DNA of 34,998 nt from an uncultured Aquimarina sp. (GTDB lineage: Bacteria > Bacteroidota > Bacteroidia > Flavobacteriales > Flavobacteriaceae), in the NCBI GenBank assembly GCA_938011245.1, contig CALLUJ010000017.1, forward strand, positions 1 through 34,998, written 5' to 3'. Of the stretch, positions 24,529 through 33,157 are shown piece by piece; positions within the stretch are counted from its first letter, which is position 1; each line of letters starts with the position of its first letter. The notes under the pieces were generated by a model that made no database searches, was not told the origin of the DNA, and worked only from the letters and a program-made list of their open reading frames with translations. The position numbers and the translations under genes were made by a program.

Positions 24529-24602
24529 AGTCGGGTTTGTTATGTTATAAATATAATTAAAATATATCTCAATCCCGATTCCTAATAGAGTCGGGATTTT
24601 TT
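24524..24602 (+). promoter_or_regulatory. Transcription attenuator with alternative hairpins
   Basis: Three segments can pair in two exclusive ways. Segment 1 (24528-24538, GAGTCGGGTTT) and segment 3 (24588-24598, GAGTCGGGATT) are near copies inside a 12-base direct repeat AATAGAGTCGGG (24524-24535 and 24584-24595). Segment 2 (24571-24581, AATCCCGATTC) can pair with either. Segments 2 and 3 make an unbroken 11-bp stem followed by a T-run, a terminator. Segments 1 and 2 make an 8-bp stem plus two more pairs beyond one mismatch, the antiterminator. The leader peptide stop overlaps segment 1. Confidence 0.85.
24571..24602 (+). terminator. Attenuator terminator before pheA
   Basis: An 11-bp stem (AATCCCGATTC/GAGTCGGGATT, one G-T pair) with a 6-base loop runs into TTTTTT, 38 bases before the pheA start codon. 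Confidence 0.85.
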
Positions 24603-24639
24603 ATTAAAACTCATTAGAATTAAACAACGAAAGTAAAAA

Positions 24640-25467
24640 ATGAAAAAAACGATAGGCATACAAGGAGTAAAAGGCTCGTACCACCATGCAGTGGCGGTTG
24701 CTTATTTTGGTAGTGATATCGAAATAGACGAATGTATGTCTTTTCAAGAACTGGTATATAGTTTAGAAAAAGGAAAGTGTACCGATGCCGTAATGGCCAT
24801 AGAAAATTCTATTGCTGGTTCTATTATACCTAATTACGCTTATATAGACGAACATAATCTAACTATTTTTGGCGAATATTACTTACCTATTCATCATTGT
24901 TTAATGGCTTTAGAAGGTCAAAATATAGATAATATTAAAGAAGTGTATTCGCACCCAATGGCATTACTACAATGTAAAGATTTTTTTAAAAAACACAACC
25001 ATATTAAATTAGTTGAAGACACCGATACGGCTGCTGTAGCAAACCGTATTAACCAAAAACAGTTAAAAGGTGTTGCCGCTATTGCAGGAGAAATTGCTGC
25101 AGATATTTATAATTTAAATATTCTTGCTAAAGAAATTCAGACTATAAAAACCAATAGTACGCGTTTCTTTATTCTAAACACTCAAAAGCCTACAGTAAAA
25201 AATAAAGATATTAACAAAGCTTCTTTAAAATTTATATTAGATCATAAAAGAGGAAGTTTAGCAACTATTTTGAATGTTATGAGCGATTGTCGTTTAAATT
25301 TAACTAAAATACAATCCCTACCTGTTATAGAACAACCTTGGAAGTATGCATTTTTTGTAGATACAACTTTCGAAAACTACGATAATTATAACAAAGCTGT
25401 TTCTATTTTAAAAATTATGGCTGCCGAGTTTAAAATATTGGGAGAATACCAAAATCAAAAAGTATGA
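24640..25467 (+). CDS. pheA: Prephenate dehydratase with ACT domain
   Basis: The 275-residue enzyme converts prephenate to phenylpyruvate, the committed step to phenylalanine. The catalytic domain covers residues 1-180 and includes AIENSIAGSI and the NSTRFFIL motif (catalytic Thr). The C-terminal ACT domain has HKRGSLATIL and KIQSLPVIEQPWKYAFFVD, matching the GALA and ESRP-type Phe-binding motifs, so feedback inhibition by phenylalanine is likely. No chorismate mutase is fused; that activity is in the last gene of the operon. Its stop overlaps the next ATG (ATGA). Confidence 0.95.
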   Translation: MKKTIGIQGVKGSYHHAVAVAYFGSDIEIDECMSFQELVYSLEKGKCTDAVMAIENSIAGSIIPNYAYIDEHNLTIFGEYYLPIHHCLMALEGQNIDNIKEVYSHPMALLQCKDFFKKHNHIKLVEDTDTAAVANRINQKQLKGVAAIAGEIAADIYNLNILAKEIQTIKTNSTRFFILNTQKPTVKNKDINKASLKFILDHKRGSLATILNVMSDCRLNLTKIQSLPVIEQPWKYAFFVDTTFENYDNYNKAVSILKIMAAEFKILGEYQNQKV

Positions 25468-26627
25468 GCATTTTAACCGCAAAGCGATTACATAGCGTTG
25501 AAGAATATTACTTCTCTAAAAAATTAAGAGAAGTACGCGAACTTACGCTTGCTGGAAAGCCTATTATAAATATGGCTATTGGAAGTCCCGATTTAGCGCC
25601 TCCAAAAGAAGTATTAGAAGCCCTATCCAATACTTTGTATGTAGATGGCGTACATAAATATCAAAGCTACCAAGGACTTCCAGAGTTCCGTAAAGCAATA
25701 ACAGATTTTTATGCTTCTAAATATTATGCTATTCTAGACCCCGAGTCGGAAGTACTACCGCTTATGGGATCTAAGGAAGGTATTATGCATATCTCGATGG
25801 CTTTTTTGGATAAAGGAGATCAAGTACTAATTCCAAACCCTGGCTACCCTACCTATACTTCGGTAACCAAATTAGTAGAAGCGGAACCTGTTTTTTATAA
25901 TTTGTCTGAAGAGAAAGATTGGACTCCCGATTTTGATGCCTTAGAACAATTAGACTTAAGTAGGGTAAAAATTATGTGGGTTAACTATCCACACATGCCC
26001 ACAGGAGCTGCGGGATCTAAAGAGATCTTTAAACAATTAATCACTTTTGCTAAAAAACATAATATACTTTTAGTAAACGACAATCCGTATAGTTTTGTAT
26101 TAAACCCAGAACCTATTAGTATTTTTAGTGTAGAAGGAGCTAAAGAGGTTGCTTTGGAACTCAATTCGCTAAGTAAAACATTCAATATGGCAGGTTGGCG
26201 TATTGGTATGGTTTTAGGTAAAAAAGAAATTATAAATGAAGTCTTAAAAGTAAAAAGTAATATGGACAGTGGAATGTTTCGTGGTTTACAAGAAGGGGCT
26301 ATTGCGGCATTACAATGTAACAATAATTGGTTTACAGAAATGAATGGCATTTACAATAAAAGACGAGAGTTAATTTGGAAATTAGCCGAATTATTGGGAT
26401 GTACATACGACAAAAACGCTTCTGGAATGTTCGTATGGTCTAAGCTTCCTTCTAATATTTCCAATGCAGAAACTTTTATAGATAAAATATTATACGAAAA
26501 ATCCGTATTTATTACTCCTGGAAGCATTTTTGGAACACAAGGAGCTGGTTACATTCGCTTTTCGTTGTGTATAGAAGAAACCAAAATTAAAGAAGCTATT
26601 AAACGACTTCAAGAATTTGAAGCTTAA
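25464..26627 (+). CDS. PLP-dependent aminotransferase, class I/II (aromatic/aspartate type)
   Basis: The 387-residue fold-type I aminotransferase has SLSKTFNMAGWRIGM with the PLP Lys, NPGYPTYTS near residue 127 and the C-terminal Arg motif GYIRFSLCIEE that binds the substrate carboxylate. The usual NPHNPTG-like motif appears as NYPHMPTGA. It overlaps pheA and lies before tyrA, so transamination of phenylpyruvate and 4-hydroxyphenylpyruvate to Phe and Tyr is the most likely role. A broader use with aspartate or methionine precursors cannot be excluded. Confidence 0.88.
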   Translation: MSILTAKRLHSVEEYYFSKKLREVRELTLAGKPIINMAIGSPDLAPPKEVLEALSNTLYVDGVHKYQSYQGLPEFRKAITDFYASKYYAILDPESEVLPLMGSKEGIMHISMAFLDKGDQVLIPNPGYPTYTSVTKLVEAEPVFYNLSEEKDWTPDFDALEQLDLSRVKIMWVNYPHMPTGAAGSKEIFKQLITFAKKHNILLVNDNPYSFVLNPEPISIFSVEGAKEVALELNSLSKTFNMAGWRIGMVLGKKEIINEVLKVKSNMDSGMFRGLQEGAIAALQCNNNWFTEMNGIYNKRRELIWKLAELLGCTYDKNASGMFVWSKLPSNISNAETFIDKILYEKSVFITPGSIFGTQGAGYIRFSLCIEETKIKEAIKRLQEFEA

Positions 26628-26665
26628 TATTTTTATTAGTTAACAAATAAAACAATAAATAACCC

Positions 26666-26701
26666 TATCGCATAAGCAATTATTAAAGCTCTCAGCGAAA
26701 A
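26666..26701 (+). repeat. Intercistronic repeat, copy 1 (before tyrA)
   Basis: TATCGC followed 19 bases later by CTCAGCGAAAA recurs before the DAHP synthase gene with near-identical layout. In both copies the CTCAGCG block lies 30-32 bases before the next start codon. Confidence 0.5.
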
Positions 26702-26722
26702 ACAACGAGTAAATTAAAACAC

Positions 26723-27571
26723 ATGAATGTATTTGTTATAGGAGTTGGATTAATAGGAGGTTCGTTAGTTACCGACATCAAAGCTACTTTTGATAATACT
26801 GTAATTCACGGAATTGATGCCAATGATGAAAATTTAGAAACCGCAATTTCTTTAGGCTTTGTAGATAAAAGTAGTACCTTTGCAAACCTAAAAGATGCGG
26901 ATATTGTAATTATCTCGGTTCCTGTTGATATTACCGAAATAGTACTCCCACAAGTTTTAGATAAGGTCTCTGACAAATGTTTAGTTTTTGATGTAGGATC
27001 TACCAAAGAACGACTATGTAACATTATTGAACACCATACCAATCGTGCATGCTATTTAGCAACACATCCGATTGCTGGAACCGAATTTTCTGGACCTAAA
27101 GCAGCATTAGCTAACTTATTTAGAGGAAAAACAAATATTATTTGTGAAATTGAAAAAACGGGACATCCACAACGCGAATTAGCCTTGGATCTGTTTAATA
27201 GATTAGGAATGCGAATTTCATACATGGATCCCTTTGAGCACGATAAACATATTGCTTATGTATCCCATTTATCCCACATAAGCGCGTTTATGTTAGGTAA
27301 GACTGTCATTGAAAAAGAAAAAAATGAACGTGATATTTTTGATATGGCAGGTAGTGGATTTGCCTCAACAGTACGTTTAGCAAAAAGTTCCCCAGCAATG
27401 TGGACACCTATTTTTCATCAAAACAAAGAAAATATTATCGATGCTTTAGATGAGTACATTGATAACTTAACTGAGTTTAAAAAACTAATGCAAGCCAATA
27501 GAAACGAAGCTATTTTTAATGAGATGAAAAGCACTAATCGAATTAAGGATATATTAAAAGGGATTGAATAA
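26723..27571 (+). CDS. tyrA: Prephenate dehydrogenase
   Basis: The 282-residue NAD-dependent enzyme converts prephenate to 4-hydroxyphenylpyruvate for tyrosine. The Rossmann loop is GVGLIGGSLVTDI at residue 7. The catalytic and substrate region includes DVGSTKERL, THPIAGTEFSGP and YVSHLSHI. It ends at residue 282 without an ACT domain or fused mutase. It is third in the aromatic operon, about 95 bases after the aminotransferase. Confidence 0.95.
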   Translation: MNVFVIGVGLIGGSLVTDIKATFDNTVIHGIDANDENLETAISLGFVDKSSTFANLKDADIVIISVPVDITEIVLPQVLDKVSDKCLVFDVGSTKERLCNIIEHHTNRACYLATHPIAGTEFSGPKAALANLFRGKTNIICEIEKTGHPQRELALDLFNRLGMRISYMDPFEHDKHIAYVSHLSHISAFMLGKTVIEKEKNERDIFDMAGSGFASTVRLAKSSPAMWTPIFHQNKENIIDALDEYIDNLTEFKKLMQANRNEAIFNEMKSTNRIKDILKGIE

Positions 27572-27696
27572 AAGAAAAAAAAAGATTTTGGGTAATACAT
27601 GTTAGAATTGTGAATGATTTATTAATTTACAAAACTCATACTCTAACTATCATTATCTAAAAGCAAAATAAAAATAACGAACAAAAGCTTATTGCT

Positions 27697-27734
27697 TATC
27701 GCTGAAAGTTTATACTTGAAGCACTCAGCGAAAA
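27697..27734 (+). repeat. Intercistronic repeat, copy 2 (before DAHP synthase)
   Basis: TATCGCTGA and CTCAGCGA form a 7-bp inverted repeat with a ~19-base loop. The arrangement matches the copy at 26666-26701. Confidence 0.5.
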
Positions 27735-27753
27735 GCACTTATAAATACTTACA

Positions 27754-28833
27754 ATGGAAAATAAAAAGGAACTTAGAAATTGGTTAGACGCTTACAAGCT
27801 AGACCACCCACTTGTAATAGCTGGTCCTTGTAGCGCTGAAACAGAAGATCAAGTATTAAAAATTGCACACCAACTTAAAGATACTGATGCTACAGTACTT
27901 AGAGCTGGTATTTGGAAACCTCGTACCCGCCCAGGAAACTTTGAAGGTGTTGGTGCCCCAGGTCTTAAATGGTTACAAAGAGCTAAAGAAGAAACTGGGA
28001 TGCTTACTGCTACAGAAGTGGCTAGCCCTTACCATGCAGAGTTAGCTATTGAAGCTGGAATTGATATTCTATGGATTGGTGCTCGCAGTACCGTTTCCCC
28101 TTTTATTATCCAAGATATTGCAGAAGCTTGTAAAGGTATTGACAATCCTATATTAGTAAAAAACCCTATTAATCCAGACTTATCTTTATGGTTAGGTGCT
28201 GTAGAGCGTTTCCATACTTGTAATGTAAAAAATCTTGGAGTAATACACAGAGGTTTTTCTACATACGAAAAAACAAAATACCGTAATATTCCCGAATGGC
28301 AAATTCCAATTGATTTACAAGCTAAGTATCCTGATTTACCTATTATTTTAGATCCTTCCCACATTGCTGGTCGTAGAGATATTATACAAGATCTATGTCA
28401 AACTGGTTTAGATTTAAGTTTTGATGGAATGATTGTTGAAACACATTACGATCCAGACAACGCATGGAGTGATGCTAAACAACAAATTACCCCAGAAACG
28501 TTAATTCAAATTATGAAAGATTTGAAAGTACGTAAAGAAAAAGGTGGTTCCGAAGCATATGAACATGCTCTTAACGAACTTCGTTCTAAGATTGACATTA
28601 CTGATGAACTAATTATCCAACAGCTATCTAAGCGTATGGGTATTGCCGATGAAATTGGTAAAGTTAAAGCGGCTAACAATGTTCAGATTTTACAAAACGA
28701 CCGTTGGAATGCTATAAAAAATAAGATGATTACCGAAGGAGGTACTTTAGGACTTAGCCAAGAGTTCGTAGACAAAGTTTATAGTGCTATCCATGATGAG
28801 TCCATTAATCATCAGCACAATATTGGGAAGTAA
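27754..28833 (+). CDS. Bifunctional DAHP synthase/chorismate mutase
   Basis: The 359-residue protein starts the shikimate pathway and also converts chorismate to prephenate. Residues 1-260 are a type I-beta (KDO8P-synthase-like) DAHP synthase with VIAGPCSAE, GIWKPRTRPG, KNPINPDLSLW, GVIHRGF and DPSHIAGRRD. Residues ~270-355 are an AroQ helical mutase (ELRSKIDITDELIIQQLSKR...EIGKVKA). The fused mutase usually also serves as a feedback module for the synthase. It is the last gene of the operon and supplies the prephenate used by PheA and TyrA. Confidence 0.96.
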   Translation: MENKKELRNWLDAYKLDHPLVIAGPCSAETEDQVLKIAHQLKDTDATVLRAGIWKPRTRPGNFEGVGAPGLKWLQRAKEETGMLTATEVASPYHAELAIEAGIDILWIGARSTVSPFIIQDIAEACKGIDNPILVKNPINPDLSLWLGAVERFHTCNVKNLGVIHRGFSTYEKTKYRNIPEWQIPIDLQAKYPDLPIILDPSHIAGRRDIIQDLCQTGLDLSFDGMIVETHYDPDNAWSDAKQQITPETLIQIMKDLKVRKEKGGSEAYEHALNELRSKIDITDELIIQQLSKRMGIADEIGKVKAANNVQILQNDRWNAIKNKMITEGGTLGLSQEFVDKVYSAIHDESINHQHNIGK

Positions 28834-28854
28834 TTAATTACTAATTGTACTTAT

Positions 28855-28890
28855 AAAAAAGGAGGTAACTGTTAAATTACCTCCTTTTTT
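28855..28890. terminator. Bidirectional terminator
   Basis: A 14-bp stem (AAAAAAGGAGGTAA and its complement) with an 8-base loop ends both the aromatic operon and the convergent Nit1C operon. Confidence 0.92.
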
Positions 28891-28895
28891 TATTC

Positions 28896-30152
28896 TTATT
28901 TCACAAGTTTAGAAGACGCTGTTTTTTGAATTATAGAGGTTATATGTTTTACTAGATAAACTGCATCTTCTCCTACATGAGAAAAACGCCCAGAACCCCA
29001 TGTATGCAACCATGGTAAGCCTATAAAATACAACCCTTGTACAGATGTTACCCCCCTATTATGTTTAGGATAACCCGTGTTATCGTAAATAGGGAAATCT
29101 ACCCACGAAAAATCCATTTTAAATCCCGTACACCATATTATAGTATTAATATTAGATTCCTTTATATTTATTTTTTTATTATTTTCCGAATTTGGTTCCC
29201 AAACAGGAGTATAATGTGCCTGTTTAGGAGCCTCGTAATCTTTACTTTTTATATAACTATCAATACTTTTTTGAATTCTAGTATAAGTACTATCTGCACT
29301 GTCTAAATTTTCTGCTAAATTATCTTTAAATAATAAATCGTTATTCTCTATACGAGTCATTCTACCTCGTAAATGCATTCCTTCCAAAGCCCTTTGTCTT
29401 AAATCGATATCTCTACCACCGTCTCGCCCCGTTACATAATGATTGGTTTTATGTCGTGCACGATCACCATCTTTATTTTCGTCTATAGATTGGCTATAAT
29501 ACCCCATTTCCTCTAACCATTGAACTACGTCTTTTCCTCGGTAAGCTCGTGGCGCTCTAGGTGCCGAACCTACGCTTAAGTAAACCTCTTTCCCTTCTAT
29601 TAACAAATCTTCCGCAATTTGCGCACCAGATTGCCCTGTCCCCACAACAAGAACACTCCCTTTTTCTAGTTGGTTCGAATTTTTATATTGAGATGAGTGT
29701 ATTTGTTTTAGTTTCGATGGCAGTTGATTAGACATTTCTGGAATATTTGGTACGTGGTATGCTCCTGCTGCTATAATCACTTTATCTGCGGTATAGTTTC
29801 CTTGAGAAGTTTCTATATAAAACAATTCTCTTTCTTTCTTTTTATATACTTTAAATACCTCTACTCCTTCTTTAATTGGTGGATTAAAAGATGCTGCATA
29901 TTGCTTTATATATTCCACAATTTGTTCTTTCTTCATAAACCCTTTAGGGTCGTTTCCCGAATATGAAAACCCGGGCAATCGGCATTGCCAATTAGGTGTT
30001 ACTAAACAAAATGAATCCCATCTCAATTTATCCCAAGTATCTCCTATTTGTCCTCTATCTAAAATTAAATGATCTATTTTCTCTTGTTTAAGCAAGTAAC
30101 TTATAGAGAGTCCTGCTTGTCCTCCTCCTATTATTATAATTTGATGATGCAT
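28896..30152 (-). CDS. nitH: Flavin-dependent monooxygenase, MSMEG_0569 family (NitH)
   Basis: The 418-residue flavoprotein has an FAD motif IIIIGGGQAGLSISYLLK at the start and an NADPH motif VLVVGTGQSGAQIAEDL near residue 165, as in flavin-containing monooxygenases. The signature DSFCLVTPNWQCRLPGF and the DIDLRQRA block match the MSMEG_0569 nitrogen-starvation family. It is the last gene of the Nit1C operon, beginning in a TAATG overlap with the MSMEG_0570 gene. The family's oxidised substrate in cyanide assimilation is not established. Confidence 0.9.
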   Translation of the reverse strand: MHHQIIIIGGGQAGLSISYLLKQEKIDHLILDRGQIGDTWDKLRWDSFCLVTPNWQCRLPGFSYSGNDPKGFMKKEQIVEYIKQYAASFNPPIKEGVEVFKVYKKKERELFYIETSQGNYTADKVIIAAGAYHVPNIPEMSNQLPSKLKQIHSSQYKNSNQLEKGSVLVVGTGQSGAQIAEDLLIEGKEVYLSVGSAPRAPRAYRGKDVVQWLEEMGYYSQSIDENKDGDRARHKTNHYVTGRDGGRDIDLRQRALEGMHLRGRMTRIENNDLLFKDNLAENLDSADSTYTRIQKSIDSYIKSKDYEAPKQAHYTPVWEPNSENNKKINIKESNINTIIWCTGFKMDFSWVDFPIYDNTGYPKHNRGVTSVQGLYFIGLPWLHTWGSGRFSHVGEDAVYLVKHITSIIQKTASSKLVK

Positions 30153-30439
30153 TATATATTTTTTTTAATAGACACAATAGTTACATTTCCTTTTGTTTTT
30201 ATTTGTTCGGATTTGTTTTTTATTCGCTGGGCTTCTGATATTGCTGCTGTACAAACAAAACCAAATTTTTCGTACACTCTATTGCTCGCCTCATTTAAAG
30301 CTTCTTCGCATGTATTTACAAAAGATATTATTTCTATATCTTGGTTTTTATTAAAATAATTTTCTATTACACTAGAAGGAGAATACACAGAATCGGATTC
30401 GCCATTGGGCCATTTAATATTTACATAAGTTTCTGGCAT
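30152..30439 (-). CDS. nitG: MSMEG_0570 family nitrogen-starvation protein (NitG)
   Basis: The 95-residue soluble protein begins MPETYVNIKWPNGESDSVYSPS, typical of the MSMEG_0570 family, which occurs almost only inside Nit1C clusters. A central helix (NTCEEALNEASNRVYEKFGF) and two conserved-looking Cys residues are visible. No enzymatic motif. It lies between the AIR-synthase-like and monooxygenase genes with a one-base overlap to the latter. Function in the family is unknown. Confidence 0.87.
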   Translation of the reverse strand: MPETYVNIKWPNGESDSVYSPSSVIENYFNKNQDIEIISFVNTCEEALNEASNRVYEKFGFVCTAAISEAQRIKNKSEQIKTKGNVTIVSIKKNI

Positions 30440-30443
30440 AGTT

Positions 30444-31412
30444 CTAAAATTTTATTTTTTTATTGGGGGTTTCAATTATTAAATTTTCTTCTTCTATTAT
30501 AATTCCTATAGCTTCGCAACTTATGTTATGTTTGGCAAAAACTTGTTGTATTTTAGAAACGTTATTATTATCGCATACTAGAAGGTATCCATAACTTGGA
30601 AACGCAGATAACCACTTTTCCCACGAGGAGCTTTTAGGTTTTATTACATTTTCTAAAACTAAATTCACTCCAACTTTAGAAGTATTCATTAGCATTAGTA
30701 AAGTTCCTAATAACCCTCCCATACTAATATCTTTTGCTGTAGTACACCAACCTTTATTAGCTATTTTATGAAGTAGTTTGGTATTTTGCTGTAACACCTT
30801 TTTACTCTTTGTAGTACTTGCGTTCCAAAAAGGGTAATTTTTATAGTAACTCCCTTCTAAATCGACTACCTGTAAAATACTTTGGCCTACTTGAGCTCCA
30901 AAACTGGTAAGCAAATTAGATGTTGCTTTCCCTGTAATGGAAACACTTAAGGATTTTGACATGGTATGATAACAAGTATGTCCTCCAACAATAGGAACCC
31001 CGTAGTTTTGAGATGCTGTTAACATTCCTTCAAATAACAATTTACTATCTGCTGTACTATAAGTATGTATTGTATCTGTAACTGCTATTGGCAAACCTCC
31101 CATAGCACAGATATCACTTATATTTACCATTACTGCGGAATATCCTGCAAACCAAGGATCTTTTTCTAAAAATGAACTTACAATACCTTCTGCTGCAAAT
31201 AATAAATGTGAACCGTCTTTTTGTACAATAGCAGCAGCATCGTCGCCTATAGCTATTAAAGCTTCTTCTTCTGGAAAATACACACTACTTTTTACACTAT
31301 TACCTATAAAGGAATAAGTACGTTGAATATTTTTTTTATCAATAATATCTGGATGTTTCCTTAAATTTTCTAACGTTTTTAGGAAGTAAGTATTTGTTGG
31401 CCCGTCTATCAT
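30444..31412 (-). CDS. nitF: AIR-synthase-like protein, Sll0787 family (NitF)
   Basis: The 322-residue protein has the PurM/SelD/ThiL fold: IGDDAAAIV (metal/ATP loop), VNISDICAMGGLPIAV and VPIVGGHT. The family (Sll0787) is confined to Nit1C clusters and presumably phosphorylates or cyclises an unknown nitrogen compound with ATP. The start codon follows the GNAT stop directly. Compared with PurM it is slightly shorter and lacks purine-pathway neighbours, so a purine role is unlikely. Confidence 0.88.
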   Translation of the reverse strand: MIDGPTNTYFLKTLENLRKHPDIIDKKNIQRTYSFIGNSVKSSVYFPEEEALIAIGDDAAAIVQKDGSHLLFAAEGIVSSFLEKDPWFAGYSAVMVNISDICAMGGLPIAVTDTIHTYSTADSKLLFEGMLTASQNYGVPIVGGHTCYHTMSKSLSVSITGKATSNLLTSFGAQVGQSILQVVDLEGSYYKNYPFWNASTTKSKKVLQQNTKLLHKIANKGWCTTAKDISMGGLLGTLLMLMNTSKVGVNLVLENVIKPKSSSWEKWLSAFPSYGYLLVCDNNNVSKIQQVFAKHNISCEAIGIIIEEENLIIETPNKKIKF

Positions 31413-32036
31413 TTATGCTACGTTAAAGGATTCTAAAAGGTGATGCTTCATAGCTTCTTTATCGTGCTCATAAATAGGTTGAGCTGGGTAAGCATCTAGA
31501 TCTGCTTCCATTAAAAAGTGTGAAATGCCAAATAAATTTATTGGTTTGATAGTTTTCCAATGTAAACGCTGAAAAAGTTTTACATTTTGCTGTTGTACAT
31601 GGGCGTAAAACTTATCGCACCCTAAATAGTTTGCTAAAGAAACGGCTCTAAAAATAAGCCCCGCAGCAATTGACATTTGATACAGTACTGATATTTTTTT
31701 TTCGTTAAACAAATTAGGACATGTAAATTTTGAAAAGGTTCTATAATTTTCAATTACTCCTAATCTTCCTCCATACCATATACGATTCGATTCTTGGTAA
31801 ATACGAACTACTCCTACTGTTTCGTCGGGAATACCCATATAGTGCCTTACTGCTACAATAGGTATTGCTTGTGAATCTTTCTTATCGTAATCCGAATTTT
31901 TAAATACTCCTTGTTCTTTACAAAAAATAGCTTTTCGAGTATTGTAATAACCATTAAGTTGGCTGAGACTACTTGGTATAGAAATTTTTATAAAATCTCT
32001 TCCTAAATCTTTTTTTTCGTTTTTAAAATAAATCAT
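31413..32036 (-). CDS. nitE: GNAT N-acyltransferase, MSMEG_0567 family (NitE)
   Basis: I place the start at 32036 ([10 protein letters not shown], 207 residues) because the ATG then overlaps the radical SAM stop as ATGA; the Met at 32093 would add 19 residues overlapping the previous gene by 61 bases. The GNAT core shows IWYGGRLGVIENYR, AAGLIFRAVSLANYLGCDKFYAHVQQQNVKLFQRLHW. FCKEQGVF near residue 40 is the family's conserved N-terminal motif. The acyl acceptor is unknown. Confidence 0.88.
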   Translation of the reverse strand: MIYFKNEKKDLGRDFIKISIPSSLSQLNGYYNTRKAIFCKEQGVFKNSDYDKKDSQAIPIVAVRHYMGIPDETVGVVRIYQESNRIWYGGRLGVIENYRTFSKFTCPNLFNEKKISVLYQMSIAAGLIFRAVSLANYLGCDKFYAHVQQQNVKLFQRLHWKTIKPINLFGISHFLMEADLDAYPAQPIYEHDKEAMKHHLLESFNVA

Positions 32037-33157
32037 AGCGCATATTTTTTTTCGAAAGCACTTAGCGTAGAACAAGCTCCGCATTTGGCACATCCAGATT
32101 CTAAATTACTGGACAGCATCCCTGCAATTGCTAGCTCTTTACCTAAAGGGTCTAAAATTTGATGCATAAATTCTTTTGTTGGTGAAGGTGTGTTTGCTAA
32201 AGGAGTGTTTCTAACAGGTACAAAAGGCACTACAAAAGGATATACACCAATAGCGATTAGCTTTTTTGAAATTTCTAAAATTTCCTTGGGTGTATCTCCT
32301 AACCCTGCTAAAATATAAGTACTTACATTTCCCCTTCCAAAAACTTCTACAGCGCTCTTAAATGCCTTAAAGTAAAAAGCTAATGAAACTTGAGCTTTTC
32401 CACTCATTATCTTATTTCGTACTCTATCTGTAACCGCTTCCAAATGCATTCCTATGGAATTAGCTCCTGCTTCTTTTAATTTTACAAACCAACTAAAATC
32501 GCTTGGTGGTTCGCACTGTACTTGTATGGGAATGTTTACTTCTTTTTTTACAGCAACTACACTTTCAAATAGTATTTTTGCTCCTCTATCATCACTTGCA
32601 GGTGTCCCTGTTGTCATTACAAACTGAGTAATTCCGTCTTTTTCTACTGCAATCTTAGCTACTTCTGCTAAATGATAAGGCTTTTTATAGGCAATGGTAG
32701 TATTGTTTTTTAATGATTCGCCTATAGCACAAAATTGACATGAGGTTTCTTTTTCTTTATATCGAATACAATTTTGCAATACGGTAGTAGCCAATACATC
32801 TTTACTATGCAAACGAGCTATTTTCCACAACGGGATCCCATCCGAACTTTTTTCTTTATAAAAATTTGGTTCTCCTATAAAGCGAATGGTAGTAATTGTT
32901 TCTCCATCTTTTTTTAAAGAAGCATATCCAAACTTAGTGGGCTCTGTAACTGTAAAGGGAGATTCTTTTGCCGAAAGGCTTAATACAGGAATCATTAAAG
33001 TACTATTAAATATAGATACTGCTTTATGGTCTGTAGGTCCTGCTCCTCCTTCTCTAATCGAAAGATTTTGTTTTCCTTCTAAACGTATGCCTTGCGTTTG
33101 GATATCGTTTAAAATAGTATAATCAATTTGGTGTGTTTTGGTTACTGTATTCATCAT
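32033..33157 (-). CDS. nitD: Radical SAM protein, MSMEG_0568 family (NitD)
   Basis: The 374-residue enzyme has the partial TIM-barrel pattern of radical SAM proteins ([51 protein letters not shown]). The iron-sulfur ligands are spaced unusually: Cys130-x9-Cys140-x2-Cys143 and not Cx3Cx2C. A second cluster, Cys356-x2-Cys359-x2-Cys362, ends the protein and could bind an auxiliary cluster. The GGAGPTD N-terminal motif is also typical of this family. Its start overlaps the nitrilase end by 35 bases (32 if the second Met is used). The reaction is unknown. Confidence 0.9.
   Translation of the reverse strand: MMNTVTKTHQIDYTILNDIQTQGIRLEGKQNLSIREGGAGPTDHKAVSIFNSTLMIPVLSLSAKESPFTVTEPTKFGYASLKKDGETITTIRFIGEPNFYKEKSSDGIPLWKIARLHSKDVLATTVLQNCIRYKEKETSCQFCAIGESLKNNTTIAYKKPYHLAEVAKIAVEKDGITQFVMTTGTPASDDRGAKILFESVVAVKKEVNIPIQVQCEPPSDFSWFVKLKEAGANSIGMHLEAVTDRVRNKIMSGKAQVSLAFYFKAFKSAVEVFGRGNVSTYILAGLGDTPKEILEISKKLIAIGVYPFVVPFVPVRNTPLANTPSPTKEFMHQILDPLGKELAIAGMLSSNLESGCAKCGACSTLSAFEKKYAL

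Noticed and set aside
32036..32093. Upstream Met at 32093 as the start of the GNAT gene
   Set aside because: It would overlap the radical SAM gene by 61 bases; the Met at 32036 gives an ATGA overlap and a normal GNAT length.
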